Origin: Pseudomonadota bacterium
GTDB taxonomy: Bacteria; Pseudomonadota; Gammaproteobacteria; Burkholderiales; Ferrovaceae
Length of the DNA stretch: 5,795 bases
Assembly (NCBI GenBank): GCA_021805725.1
Contig: JAJZEH010000019.1
Location: 1 to 5,795, forward strand
Reading direction: 5' to 3'
In this document: positions 1 through 5,672 of the stretch, piece after piece
Position numbering within the stretch: the stretch's first letter is position 1
Layout: the number at the start of each line of letters is the position of its first letter
Made by a program: the position numbers and the translations under genes
Notes under the pieces: generated by a model
What the model was told of the DNA's origin: nothing
The model's input: the letters and a program-made list of their open reading frames with translations, nothing else
Databases searched by the model: none

Positions 1-1
1 C

Positions 2-61
2 ATCAAGGCGCTGGTGAGCGGGTTTAACCGATTGGAGGCATGCCATGGGCAGGCGGTTTGA
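2..61 (+). CDS. Possible 3' end of an upstream gene (partial)
   Basis: A reading frame open from the window edge ends at TGA 59-61, giving a 19-residue tail that starts IKALVSGFN. Most of its third codon positions are G or C, like the genes beside it, whereas the other open frame (ending TAA 25-27) is not. If real, it would overlap the start of the next gene by 17 bases, suggesting translational coupling in one operon. The fragment is too short to identify a family, and it could be non-coding. Confidence 0.25.
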   Translation: MKALVSGFNRLEACHGQAV

Positions 62-581
62 TGCGTTGTCGCTGCGTCATCGGGAATTCATCGCCCAGCA
101 GAAAATTTTCTTTGTGGGAACCGCAACAACGGACAGTCGCGTCAACATTTCTCCAAAAGGGATGGATTCGCTTCGGGTGGTGGGCGACAACCGCGTCCTG
201 TGGCTCAACGTCACGGGCAGTGGCAATGAGACCTCGGCCCATGTCCAGAGGCAACCGCGCATGACGCTCATGTTCTGTGCCTTCGACGGTCCGCCGATGA
301 TCCTGCGGCTCTACGGCAACGCCCGGGTCATCCACAGGAACGACCCGGCATGGGCGGAGACCTGTGCCGGCTTTGCACCGCTTCCAGGAGCGCGTCAGGT
401 CTTCGATCTCGCCATTGACCTGGTGCAAACCTCTTGCGGCACGGCCGTGCCCCGTTACGCCTATGTGGAAGATCGGCAGCAGCTCAACGAATGGGCCGCC
501 AGAAAAGGCGATGAAGGGTTGCGTCAGTACTGGGAAGAGAAAAACAGATTCAGCATTGACCGTATTCCCACAACCATTTGA
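45..581 (+). CDS. Pyridoxamine 5'-phosphate oxidase-like flavoprotein
   Basis: This is a 178-residue soluble protein with the split beta-barrel fold family of pyridoxamine-phosphate oxidases, which bind FMN (or F420 in some branches). Visible family blocks are VNISPKGMD (33-41), the TGSGNETSAH segment (57-66), a strand with GPPMILRLYG (82-91), VQTSCG (127-132) near the likely active site, and a C-terminal YWEEKNRFSID block (162-172). The length is normal for this subgroup and there is no signal peptide, so it is cytoplasmic. The start at 45 is supported by GGAGG at 34-38, six bases before ATG. The substrate is unknown; members of this subgroup are usually not the true PdxH of vitamin B6 synthesis. 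It probably shares a transcript with the cytochrome gene 43 bases downstream. Confidence 0.85.
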   Translation: MGRRFDALSLRHREFIAQQKIFFVGTATTDSRVNISPKGMDSLRVVGDNRVLWLNVTGSGNETSAHVQRQPRMTLMFCAFDGPPMILRLYGNARVIHRNDPAWAETCAGFAPLPGARQVFDLAIDLVQTSCGTAVPRYAYVEDRQQLNEWAARKGDEGLRQYWEEKNRFSIDRIPTTI

Positions 582-613
582 CGAGGTGTAGACTGGACTG
601 ATGGCCACGTCAT

Positions 614-620
614 GGGGGTG
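614..620 (+). promoter_or_regulatory. Ribosome binding site deciding the cytochrome start
   Basis: GGGGGTG lies four bases before the ATG at 625. The alternative in-frame ATG at 601 has only GAGGT at 583-587, which is 13 bases away and too far. The 625 start also places a clean basic-then-hydrophobic signal peptide at the N-terminus, so 625 is preferred. Confidence 0.5.
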
Positions 621-624
621 CATC

Positions 625-954
625 ATGCTTCGTAAATCAAAGCGCATCGTACTGTGGGTCTTGCTTGCCGCCCTTGCTGAAGCCCACGCCGACCCGGTTC
701 AAAGCGCTTCGCGGGGCGAGATGCTGTACACCACGCATTGCATCGCCTGCCACAATGCCCAAGTGCATTGGCGCGACAAAAGGCTTGCCCGGGACTGGAC
801 AACCCTCCAGGCCGAGGTCCAGCGCTGGCAGAAATTCGCCGGGCTGGGGTGGGAGCACGACGACGTTGTTGTCGTGGCGAAGTACCTCAACACCCTCTAC
901 TACCGCTTCCCCATGGAAGAAGGCCCCGGTGAGGGGGCCCATAGTTCCTACTAG
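625..954 (+). CDS. Small exported monoheme cytochrome c
   Basis: This is a 109-residue precursor (117 if started at 601). Residues 1-22 (MLRKSKR, a hydrophobic stretch, then AEAHA) form a Sec signal peptide. One heme-binding motif, CIACH, lies at 39-43. After it comes a conserved-looking helix region (HWRDKRL, WQKFAGLGW) and a YLNTLYYRFPM segment in which Met97 could be the distal heme ligand. This pattern matches small betaproteobacterial monoheme cytochromes of uncharacterised role. It should act in the periplasm as an electron carrier. It follows the flavoprotein gene by 43 bases and converges with the tetraheme cytochrome gene (10 bases between stops). Whether it belongs to the iron conduit or to another electron chain cannot be told from the sequence. 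Confidence 0.8.
   Translation: MLRKSKRIVLWVLLAALAEAHADPVQSASRGEMLYTTHCIACHNAQVHWRDKRLARDWTTLQAEVQRWQKFAGLGWEHDDVVVVAKYLNTLYYRFPMEEGPGEGAHSSY
922..939 (-). terminator. GC-rich hairpin, possible terminator of the mto operon
   Basis: GGCCCC (922-927) and GGGGCC (934-939) form a perfect 6-bp all-GC stem around a 6-base loop. On the minus strand it begins 25 bases after the stop of the tetraheme cytochrome gene and is followed by TTCTTCC, a weak T-rich tail. It lies inside the coding end of the convergent plus-strand gene, before that gene's stop codon, so it is unlikely to serve as that gene's terminator. The short stem and imperfect T tract keep this tentative. Confidence 0.35.
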
Positions 955-964
955 AAAGAAAGAC

Positions 965-1561
965 TCACTCGTCCGGCTCTTCGTATTCCTTGGGTAAGTG
1001 GTGGGCAATACCCTTGTGGCAGTCAATGCAGGTCTTTCCCTCTTCCTTGGCCTTCATGTGCTTTTTATAGGGCGTCTGCTTTTGCAGTTCGCTGCTCATG
1101 GCATCGAAGTTGTGGCAATTGCGGCACTCGCGTGACCCGGAGGCTTTCATCCGAGCCCACTCATCCGAGGCCAGGCGCATGCGATTGGCTTCGAATTTTT
1201 CCCGGGTGTCGATGACGCCCGTGAGCTTGCCCCAGATTTCAAAAGAGGCCTTGGCTTTTCGAATCAACTTATGCGTCCAGTCCTTGGGCACATGGCAGTC
1301 CGAGCACACGGCCCGAACCCCGGTACGGTTGCTGTAATGGATCGTTTCCTTGTATTCCTGGTAGACGTTGTCGCGCATTTCATGGCAGCTGATACAGAAC
1401 GACAGGGTATTGGTGGCTTCCATCCCCGTATTGAAGCCACCCCAGAAAATGATGCCCCAGAAGACGCCCACGATCAGCAACGTCAATGCTGAATACTTTG
1501 CGCTGGGTTTTCGTAGAGCGATCCAGAAGCGTTTGAGAGCATTAGGTTTTTCGTCTTGCAT
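965..1561 (-). CDS. mtoC: NapC/NirT-family tetraheme cytochrome c (CymA/MtoC-like)
   Basis: This 198-residue inner-membrane protein has a short basic cytoplasmic N-terminus, one membrane anchor at about 23-41, and a periplasmic domain with four heme motifs: CISCH (56-60), CSDCH (86-90), CRNCH (146-150) and CIDCH (178-182). CISCH is followed by EM, and the Met of this CxxCHxM pattern is a known axial ligand of heme 1 in the related NrfH. The family exchanges electrons between the quinone pool and periplasmic partners; CymA of Shewanella is the well-known example in metal respiration. Length and heme count are typical. GAGGAA at 1568-1573 precedes the start by about seven bases. It is the last gene of the operon, 35 bases after the barrel gene. 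Here it probably links the periplasmic cytochromes to quinones, in either direction. The family call is firm; the symbol rests on gene order. Confidence 0.92.
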   Translation of the reverse strand: MQDEKPNALKRFWIALRKPSAKYSALTLLIVGVFWGIIFWGGFNTGMEATNTLSFCISCHEMRDNVYQEYKETIHYSNRTGVRAVCSDCHVPKDWTHKLIRKAKASFEIWGKLTGVIDTREKFEANRMRLASDEWARMKASGSRECRNCHNFDAMSSELQKQTPYKKHMKAKEEGKTCIDCHKGIAHHLPKEYEEPDE

Positions 1562-1596
1562 GCTGCATTCCTCATTCAGGAAACGATGCGGTTGGG

Positions 1597-4005
1597 CTAT
1601 TTGAAGCTGTAGTTATAGACTGCAAACACTGTACTGGCACTGTAGCTGGGTGGTTGCTGGTTAGTCGGCATCATGGACAGCGCGGTATACCCCATCTGGT
1701 AGGCGTTGTAGTAATAGTCGTTGGAATCCAGGCGCTGGTAGATGAACCCCATTACGATCTTGCTGACCTTATCGAGCGCATAGTCACCCGTTAGCTTGAG
1801 CTGCAGCAGCCTGCTGGAGATGTCTGGAAGTGTGCCGCAGGAATAGCCGCTGTTGCTGGGTGTGGTGCACGAGGCGCTGGTATAGTTCAGCGCAGTGGAA
1901 TAAGTGGATTGACCGAGGGAGTAGGTGAGGTCGCCAGCAAGGTTGAGTTTGCCGCCCATCAAGCCACCCTGCTTGATGTTCAAGCCCGCGGTATAGTCGT
2001 CATTATTCAGGTTGTTGGACCAGGTCTGGGTTAGCGGAGCAAAATAGGTTGAAGTTGAATGGTTCCATGCGGCGTTGAGCAAATCCCGCTGTCTCCTCTG
2101 GATGCTCAGGTAAGCTGACACCGAGCTTTTTTCCGCCATGCTGTAGGTGCCATCAAGATTGGCGCTCCAGGTAGTGCCATTTTGTACACCCAGGGTTGAG
2201 TCATCATAGTTGTCGTAGGTGTAGCGCCCGCTGAAGCTGACATTCAACTTTTCGGTGGCTTGCCAGTTAAGTCCTGCCTTGACCATCTGTTCGGTACGGG
2301 CAGCATCAAAGTAGGCGATATAGCCGGGAAGCTCATACCCCTCGTTCTTTGCCTGCATCGGGTTATAGAACGAGCTGTTGACGGTGGCCGTGCGATTGGC
2401 ATAGGCGTAACCCAGATTCATGCTGATGTTGTCCGTGGCCTTGAACTTGTAATTGCCAAGCAACTTGTTTTCCTGGGTTTCTGGCACCTGCGCGCAGGAA
2501 GCCGCGGTGTAATAGGCCGAAGCTGCGGCAGATGGGCCTCCCGGACCGGGGCCTTGCGCGTTGTTGGACAGCGCGCTGTCGCACCAGCGGCGCACGCGTT
2601 CAAATTCGTAGCCCAGGTTGAGGTTTTGCCGACGGTCAATCCGGTAATCACCCGCCACATCAAACTGCAACTTGCTGTTGCTCATGGGGGTGCTCACGGC
2701 TGTTTCAGCACCGCCTCCAAGATCATTGAATTTGTAGATGTTGGCCGCGGTCTGGTTGTCGCGCTCATTGTATTTGAGCCCTACATTCAGCGTCAGATCC
2801 TTGGTGGTCTGATTGGTGAGTTTGAGATCGCCATGAGTGATGATGACCAGTCCATTGAGCGACGACTGGGGCAATCCACCCGCCTGCATCTGATTGGTAT
2901 TGACGTAACTGTCGTTTTGCGTGTTACGGCCATAGGAAAACCCGCCCACCAGTTTGGTGGTGGACGAAAAGTTGTATCCGCCCGTCAGGTTCAACTGGTG
3001 AAACTGGTTGTCCGGAGGGGTGCTGAGCGTGTCCACTGGAAATGCCACTCCGGGGATGCTGCCCGTGGCTGGCGTGGTAGCAGGAGCAGTGGCATTGCCG
3101 ACGTAAGGGTTCGAAAAAGCGATGCCGTTGTTGGCGTTCTGGAATATCGAGCCGTTGTAGCTTCCTGTGAAGTGGCCCTTTTCACCGACCCAGTTCAGCG
3201 CCATGTTGACGGTGTCTGTGGTGTAGTTCGTGGGGTTCATCAACATCAGGATGTTTTCGCCACGGACGTTATAGCCCGCCATTTTGACGTTGACGTCGCT
3301 GCCAGCAGCGATCAGCTTGGCGCCATCCTGGTCCAGATGGTTGAAATCGAAGCGGAAGCTCCATTCCCGGTCAAGGTTGCGCGTGGCGGTGATACCCGTG
3401 TTCTGGCGTCCTGCAGAGACATCGGTGGTGTTGAAGTAGGATTGCTGGTTGGGCGTCAACGCCTGGGTGCCGTAGGGGGGGACCACTCCGCCCACCGCAG
3501 CAGGTTTGGTTTGTGTGTTGATTACGCCAAAGGGCCGTGGCAGGACAAAGGCGTTACCTCCCATGGAACCCTGAAATGGAGTTTGGTAACTGTCCGTGAT
3601 GTAATGCCGCAGCTCGTCGTAATTGACGCCAATACTCCACTTTCCCTGCTCGCTGACCGTAGCGCCCAAAGCGCGGGAGGTGAGGCCGAGGTCGGTGCCT
3701 TCAATGCCCCAACGCATCAACCCGCTATCCATGCCGTAGGAATTGCCTCCCCGGACACTGAAATTTCCGAGGATGTCGGCGCCAGAGGGATGCAACCCCA
3801 GGCCGCTATATTCGCCGTACTTGTAGGAGCCACGCGCCGTATTGGCAGCACCAATTTCAACGAAATTGATGGGTTTGGTCAGGGCATCCACATCTTCCTG
3901 ACCTTCTGCAAAGGCCAACACGGGCATCACCGTCATTGCCGCCAGGGCGCCTTGCACTGCAAGGGCGATCAAGCTGACGGCAAGATTCCTTTTGGTTGCT
4001 TTCAT
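1597..4005 (-). CDS. mtoB: MtrB/PioB-family outer-membrane beta-barrel of the decaheme conduit (MtoB)
   Basis: This is an 802-residue precursor. Residues 1-33 form a long signal peptide ending AFA before EGQED. The rest is rich in alternating aromatic/polar strands with Asn/Tyr/Gly/Thr turns, typical of a large beta-barrel. Segments resembling Shewanella MtrB include PTNYTTDTV (258-266), SYNGSIFQN (282-290) and PPDNQFHQL (330-338). The family sheathes an MtrA-type decaheme cytochrome and lets electrons cross the outer membrane. At 802 residues it is longer than Shewanella MtrB (about 700), with extra Ala/Thr/Pro-rich and Gly/Pro-rich stretches at 303-330 and 484-498, probably surface loops. 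The N-terminal CxxC of Shewanella MtrB is absent; four cysteines lie instead at 475, 504, 713 and 723. The last residues are YNYSFK, with Phe penultimate. A good ribosome site (AGGGAG, minus strand of 4015-4020) supports the start, 20 bases after the mtoA stop. Confidence 0.93.
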   Translation of the reverse strand: MKATKRNLAVSLIALAVQGALAAMTVMPVLAFAEGQEDVDALTKPINFVEIGAANTARGSYKYGEYSGLGLHPSGADILGNFSVRGGNSYGMDSGLMRWGIEGTDLGLTSRALGATVSEQGKWSIGVNYDELRHYITDSYQTPFQGSMGGNAFVLPRPFGVINTQTKPAAVGGVVPPYGTQALTPNQQSYFNTTDVSAGRQNTGITATRNLDREWSFRFDFNHLDQDGAKLIAAGSDVNVKMAGYNVRGENILMLMNPTNYTTDTVNMALNWVGEKGHFTGSYNGSIFQNANNGIAFSNPYVGNATAPATTPATGSIPGVAFPVDTLSTPPDNQFHQLNLTGGYNFSSTTKLVGGFSYGRNTQNDSYVNTNQMQAGGLPQSSLNGLVIITHGDLKLTNQTTKDLTLNVGLKYNERDNQTAANIYKFNDLGGGAETAVSTPMSNSKLQFDVAGDYRIDRRQNLNLGYEFERVRRWCDSALSNNAQGPGPGGPSAAASAYYTAASCAQVPETQENKLLGNYKFKATDNISMNLGYAYANRTATVNSSFYNPMQAKNEGYELPGYIAYFDAARTEQMVKAGLNWQATEKLNVSFSGRYTYDNYDDSTLGVQNGTTWSANLDGTYSMAEKSSVSAYLSIQRRQRDLLNAAWNHSTSTYFAPLTQTWSNNLNNDDYTAGLNIKQGGLMGGKLNLAGDLTYSLGQSTYSTALNYTSASCTTPSNSGYSCGTLPDISSRLLQLKLTGDYALDKVSKIVMGFIYQRLDSNDYYYNAYQMGYTALSMMPTNQQPPSYSASTVFAVYNYSFK

Positions 4006-4025
4006 GGTCGTAATCTCCCTGGACT

Positions 4026-5033
4026 CTATCTATGCAAAAAGGCGCCAGCCGGGCTGTTTGAGCCGTGAACCATGACGTGGCAGTTCATGCAGGCGCGGCC
4101 AACGGCATTGGAGTTCGGGGCTTTGGGATTGGTCCCGTTGGCGACGAAGCCACCGCCAGACTGGATGCCAGAGGCAGCGGTGCCATAGGGCGCCTGGCTG
4201 TTATGGGGGCCGTCATGACATTCGTCACATAGGAACGGAGCCCGTGATTTAAGTAGTGGCGAGATGTTTGATCCATGCGGAGTGTGGCAATTGGTGCAGT
4301 CTTCGGTGACAGGCTGGTGTTCCCAGAGGAATGGGCCGCGCTTTTCGGCATGGCAGGTAAAGCAGGTTTCAGTCACCGTGTTCTTCTTGAGCATACGTGG
4401 CCCGGCCGAACCGTGCGGATTATGGCAATCCGAGCACACTACCTTGCCGATATCGATGGGGTGACTGGAAATCTTGTGGCTGTCCGCACGCTGCTCCTTG
4501 TGGCAGGTAAAGCACACCGCGGTCTGGGTTTTTTTGTTCAGGACCTGATCCGCAGGCTGGTGCGTTTTGTGGCAATCGTTGCAAGCCAGCTGGTTTCTTT
4601 GATGCAGGCCTCCGTCCCAGTTGGTCCTCTCAGTGCCCTTGTGACAGGTCAGGCATTGTTCTGAGCGTTGCTTGTCATTAGAAACACCGTAGGCACCTTT
4701 CTTGAAAACGATGTCAGGAGCCGCGCGCCCCTTGACGCTGGGGTCGCCCTTGATGTGCTTGTCGCTTTCACCGTGACAGGACTGGCACGTGGGCGCCCGC
4801 GGATCGCCCTTGACACCATGCTTGGTCTGATAAATCGACAAAATGGGTGTTTGCTCGCTTTCGTCATGACAACGTGTGCAGATTGCATCCTGAATCAGTG
4901 CATTCCTGGCAATGCCGGATTGGGCCTGATCCAGCTTGGGTTTGGTGGGAGCATCGGCAGCCTGTGCAGCAGTCAGCCAACATGCCCCAGCCAGCATCAC
5001 GATATAAGCCATTAATCGCAGCGCGAGTTTCAT
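4026..5033 (-). CDS. mtoA: Periplasmic decaheme cytochrome c, MtrA/MtoA/PioA (DmsE) family
   Basis: This is a 335-residue precursor, nearly the length of Shewanella MtrA. Residues 1-25 are a Sec signal ending AAQA. Ten CxxCH motifs start at residues 52, 83, 127, 151, 174, 200, 224, 246, 269 and 315, the full decaheme set. Repeated CxxCHxPHG units (200-208, 246-254) and the C-terminal MVHGSNSPAG block are typical of the family. The protein threads through the MtoB barrel and forms the heme wire across the outer membrane. No PioA-like long N-terminal extension is present. The frame is open upstream to 5207, but that part overlaps the preceding gene and encodes no export signal; the Met at 5031-5033 has both a ribosome site and a signal peptide. 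It lies 79 bases after the monoheme gene and 20 bases before the barrel gene. Oxidative (Mto) versus reductive (Mtr) use cannot be decided here. Confidence 0.95.
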   Translation of the reverse strand: MKLALRLMAYIVMLAGACWLTAAQAADAPTKPKLDQAQSGIARNALIQDAICTRCHDESEQTPILSIYQTKHGVKGDPRAPTCQSCHGESDKHIKGDPSVKGRAAPDIVFKKGAYGVSNDKQRSEQCLTCHKGTERTNWDGGLHQRNQLACNDCHKTHQPADQVLNKKTQTAVCFTCHKEQRADSHKISSHPIDIGKVVCSDCHNPHGSAGPRMLKKNTVTETCFTCHAEKRGPFLWEHQPVTEDCTNCHTPHGSNISPLLKSRAPFLCDECHDGPHNSQAPYGTAASGIQSGGGFVANGTNPKAPNSNAVGRACMNCHVMVHGSNSPAGAFLHR

Positions 5034-5041
5034 TTTGATGA

Positions 5042-5046
5042 TCCTC
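5042..5046 (-). promoter_or_regulatory. Ribosome binding site deciding the mtoA start
   Basis: On the minus strand GAGGA lies eight bases before the ATG at 5031-5033. This fixes the decaheme cytochrome start there rather than at the further upstream in-frame ATG at 5207, which sits inside the preceding gene. Confidence 0.7.
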
Positions 5047-5112
5047 AATAGGTTGTCATGGTTATTGGTCACGGGGATCCAGGAACTTTCCGGCACGATG
5101 GGGTTTCGAGGC

Positions 5113-5466
5113 TTAGAGGGAAAGAATCCACTGCACGAGGTTTTTGATCTGGTCCATATCCTTGGGCGGAGATGTCTTGACGATCTTGTGTTCTTCTTCG
5201 TGTCCATCGGGGAACTTGGCCTTTTCTCCCGAGGTGATGTGTTCGATCAGGCGGGCCTCAGCATTGGCTTTGCCTTTGTACTTTTCAGCCACCTTTTTGT
5301 AGGCGGGACCATCCTTTTCTTTCTCGATGGCGTGGCACTTGAAACAGTTGTTCTGCTTGGCAAGGGCCTTGGCTGCTTCGGCATCCACGGCATGGGCTAA
5401 AGGTGAGGCCATGAAAATGGCGGTGGCAGCGACAAGCGTGGTAGAACGGGCAGTGTGACGTTTCAT
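5113..5466 (-). CDS. mtoD: Periplasmic monoheme cytochrome c, probable MtoD-type electron shuttle
   Basis: This is a 117-residue precursor. Residues 1-26 form a signal peptide (basic MKRHTAR, hydrophobic core, then PLAHA). One heme motif, CFKCH, lies at 41-45. The GPAYKKVAEKYKGK segment (53-66) and the C-terminal LVQWILSL helix (110-117) mark it as a small class I (c8-like) cytochrome. Being the first gene of the decaheme operon, it likely carries electrons across the periplasm between the outer-membrane conduit and the inner membrane or a terminal oxidase, as proposed for MtoD. The usual Met-Pro-Pro axial-ligand site reads Thr-Ser-Pro-Pro (98-101); His93, His89 or Met104 may serve instead. 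The protein is lysine-rich. A TTG-initiated extension of four residues (from 5478) is possible, but GGGGAC at 5471-5476 fits the ATG at 5464-5466. The family is sure; the name rests on gene order. Confidence 0.88.
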   Translation of the reverse strand: MKRHTARSTTLVAATAIFMASPLAHAVDAEAAKALAKQNNCFKCHAIEKEKDGPAYKKVAEKYKGKANAEARLIEHITSGEKAKFPDGHEEEHKIVKTSPPKDMDQIKNLVQWILSL

Positions 5467-5507
5467 TTCAGTCCCCAATCAATAAATAGACGAATCAAAA
5501 AAGCTGT

Positions 5508-5520
5508 ATTTGGAACAAAT
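5508..5520. repeat. Short inverted repeat in the operon leader
   Basis: ATTTG-GAA-CAAAT is a perfect 5-bp dyad with a 3-base centre. It falls about 15-26 bases after the predicted transcription start and 42 bases before the mtoD start codon. It could be a small leader hairpin or an operator half-site pair; short AT-rich dyads also arise by chance. Confidence 0.25.
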
Positions 5521-5540
5521 GGCTTGAATACTTTGGGGAG

Positions 5541-5548
5541 ATATTATT
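5541..5548 (-). promoter_or_regulatory. Predicted -10 element of the mto operon
   Basis: On the minus strand the sequence AATAATAT contains AATAAT (5548 to 5543), five of six matches to TATAAT, and also TAATAT one step on. A start site would fall near 5534-5536, giving a leader of about 70 bases before mtoD. No recognisable -35 hexamer lies at the 17-base spacing (it reads CAAAAA), as expected of a promoter that needs an activator. Confidence 0.45.
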
Positions 5549-5565
5549 CTTCTGCGACGCGTCAT

Positions 5566-5585
5566 TTTTTGACTCACGTCAAAAA
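5566..5585. promoter_or_regulatory. FNR/CRP-family-type operator dyad
   Basis: The minus strand reads TTTTTGAC-GTGA-GTCAAAAA, a perfect 8-bp inverted repeat with a 4-base centre. Its core (5569-5582) fits TTGAY-N4-RTCAA, the form of FNR/Anr/Dnr boxes (consensus TTGAT-N4-ATCAA) with a symmetric T-to-C change. The centre at 5575.5 lies about 40-41.5 bases upstream of the predicted start site, the class II activator position. This suggests oxygen- or redox-responsive activation of the operon. CRP or another family member remains possible. Confidence 0.55.
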
Positions 5586-5601
5586 TGTAACAACAAGTAA
5601 C
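5586..5601 (-). promoter_or_regulatory. Tandem GTTAC repeat, possible OmpR-family response-regulator site
   Basis: The minus strand reads GTTACT-TGTT-GTTACA: two near-identical hexamers ten bases apart, one helical turn. This spacing and sequence resemble the direct-repeat sites of OmpR-class regulators such as RstA and OmpR. It sits immediately upstream of the FNR-like dyad, about 50-67 bases before the predicted start. The match is by eye only. Confidence 0.3.
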
Positions 5602-5609
5602 AATTTGTT
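5599..5609. repeat. Short dyad overlapping the tandem repeat
   Basis: AACAA-T-TTGTT is a perfect 5-bp inverted repeat with one central base. It shares its left arm with the tandem GTTAC repeat, so the two could be one compound site or a chance result of AT-rich sequence. Confidence 0.2.
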
Positions 5610-5655
5610 TGTAAATATTGAAATCCTGACTCTGATATCAGCATCCCAACCGGGC

Positions 5656-5672
5656 AGGCATGCCAAATGCCT
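5656..5672. repeat. Small hairpin, not a clear terminator
   Basis: AGGCAT-GCCAA-ATGCCT forms a 6-bp stem with a 5-base loop. It is followed on the plus strand by TAAAAA, so neither strand has a T run after the stem. It could be an operator-like dyad or the remnant of an upstream gene's end. Confidence 0.2.

Noticed and set aside
637..1026. Minus-strand open frame opposite the small cytochrome
   Set aside because: It spans the end of the tetraheme gene in another frame and has no family features; it is a shadow of the plus-strand gene.
3475..3481. Run of seven G (C7 in the coding strand) within the barrel gene, a possible slippage tract
   Set aside because: It is too short to argue for phase variation and simply encodes Val-Pro-Pro.
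2260..4068. Open frame of 602 codons on the plus strand, antisense to the barrel gene
   Set aside because: It is the mirror of a long, compositionally biased gene. The minus-strand frame has a signal peptide, a ribosome site and clear MtrB-family similarity, while the antisense product shows no recognisable domain.
5034..5207. In-frame upstream extension of the decaheme cytochrome by 58 residues
   Set aside because: It overlaps the end of the monoheme gene, is basic and unstructured, and would bury the signal peptide; a good ribosome site lies before the inner ATG.
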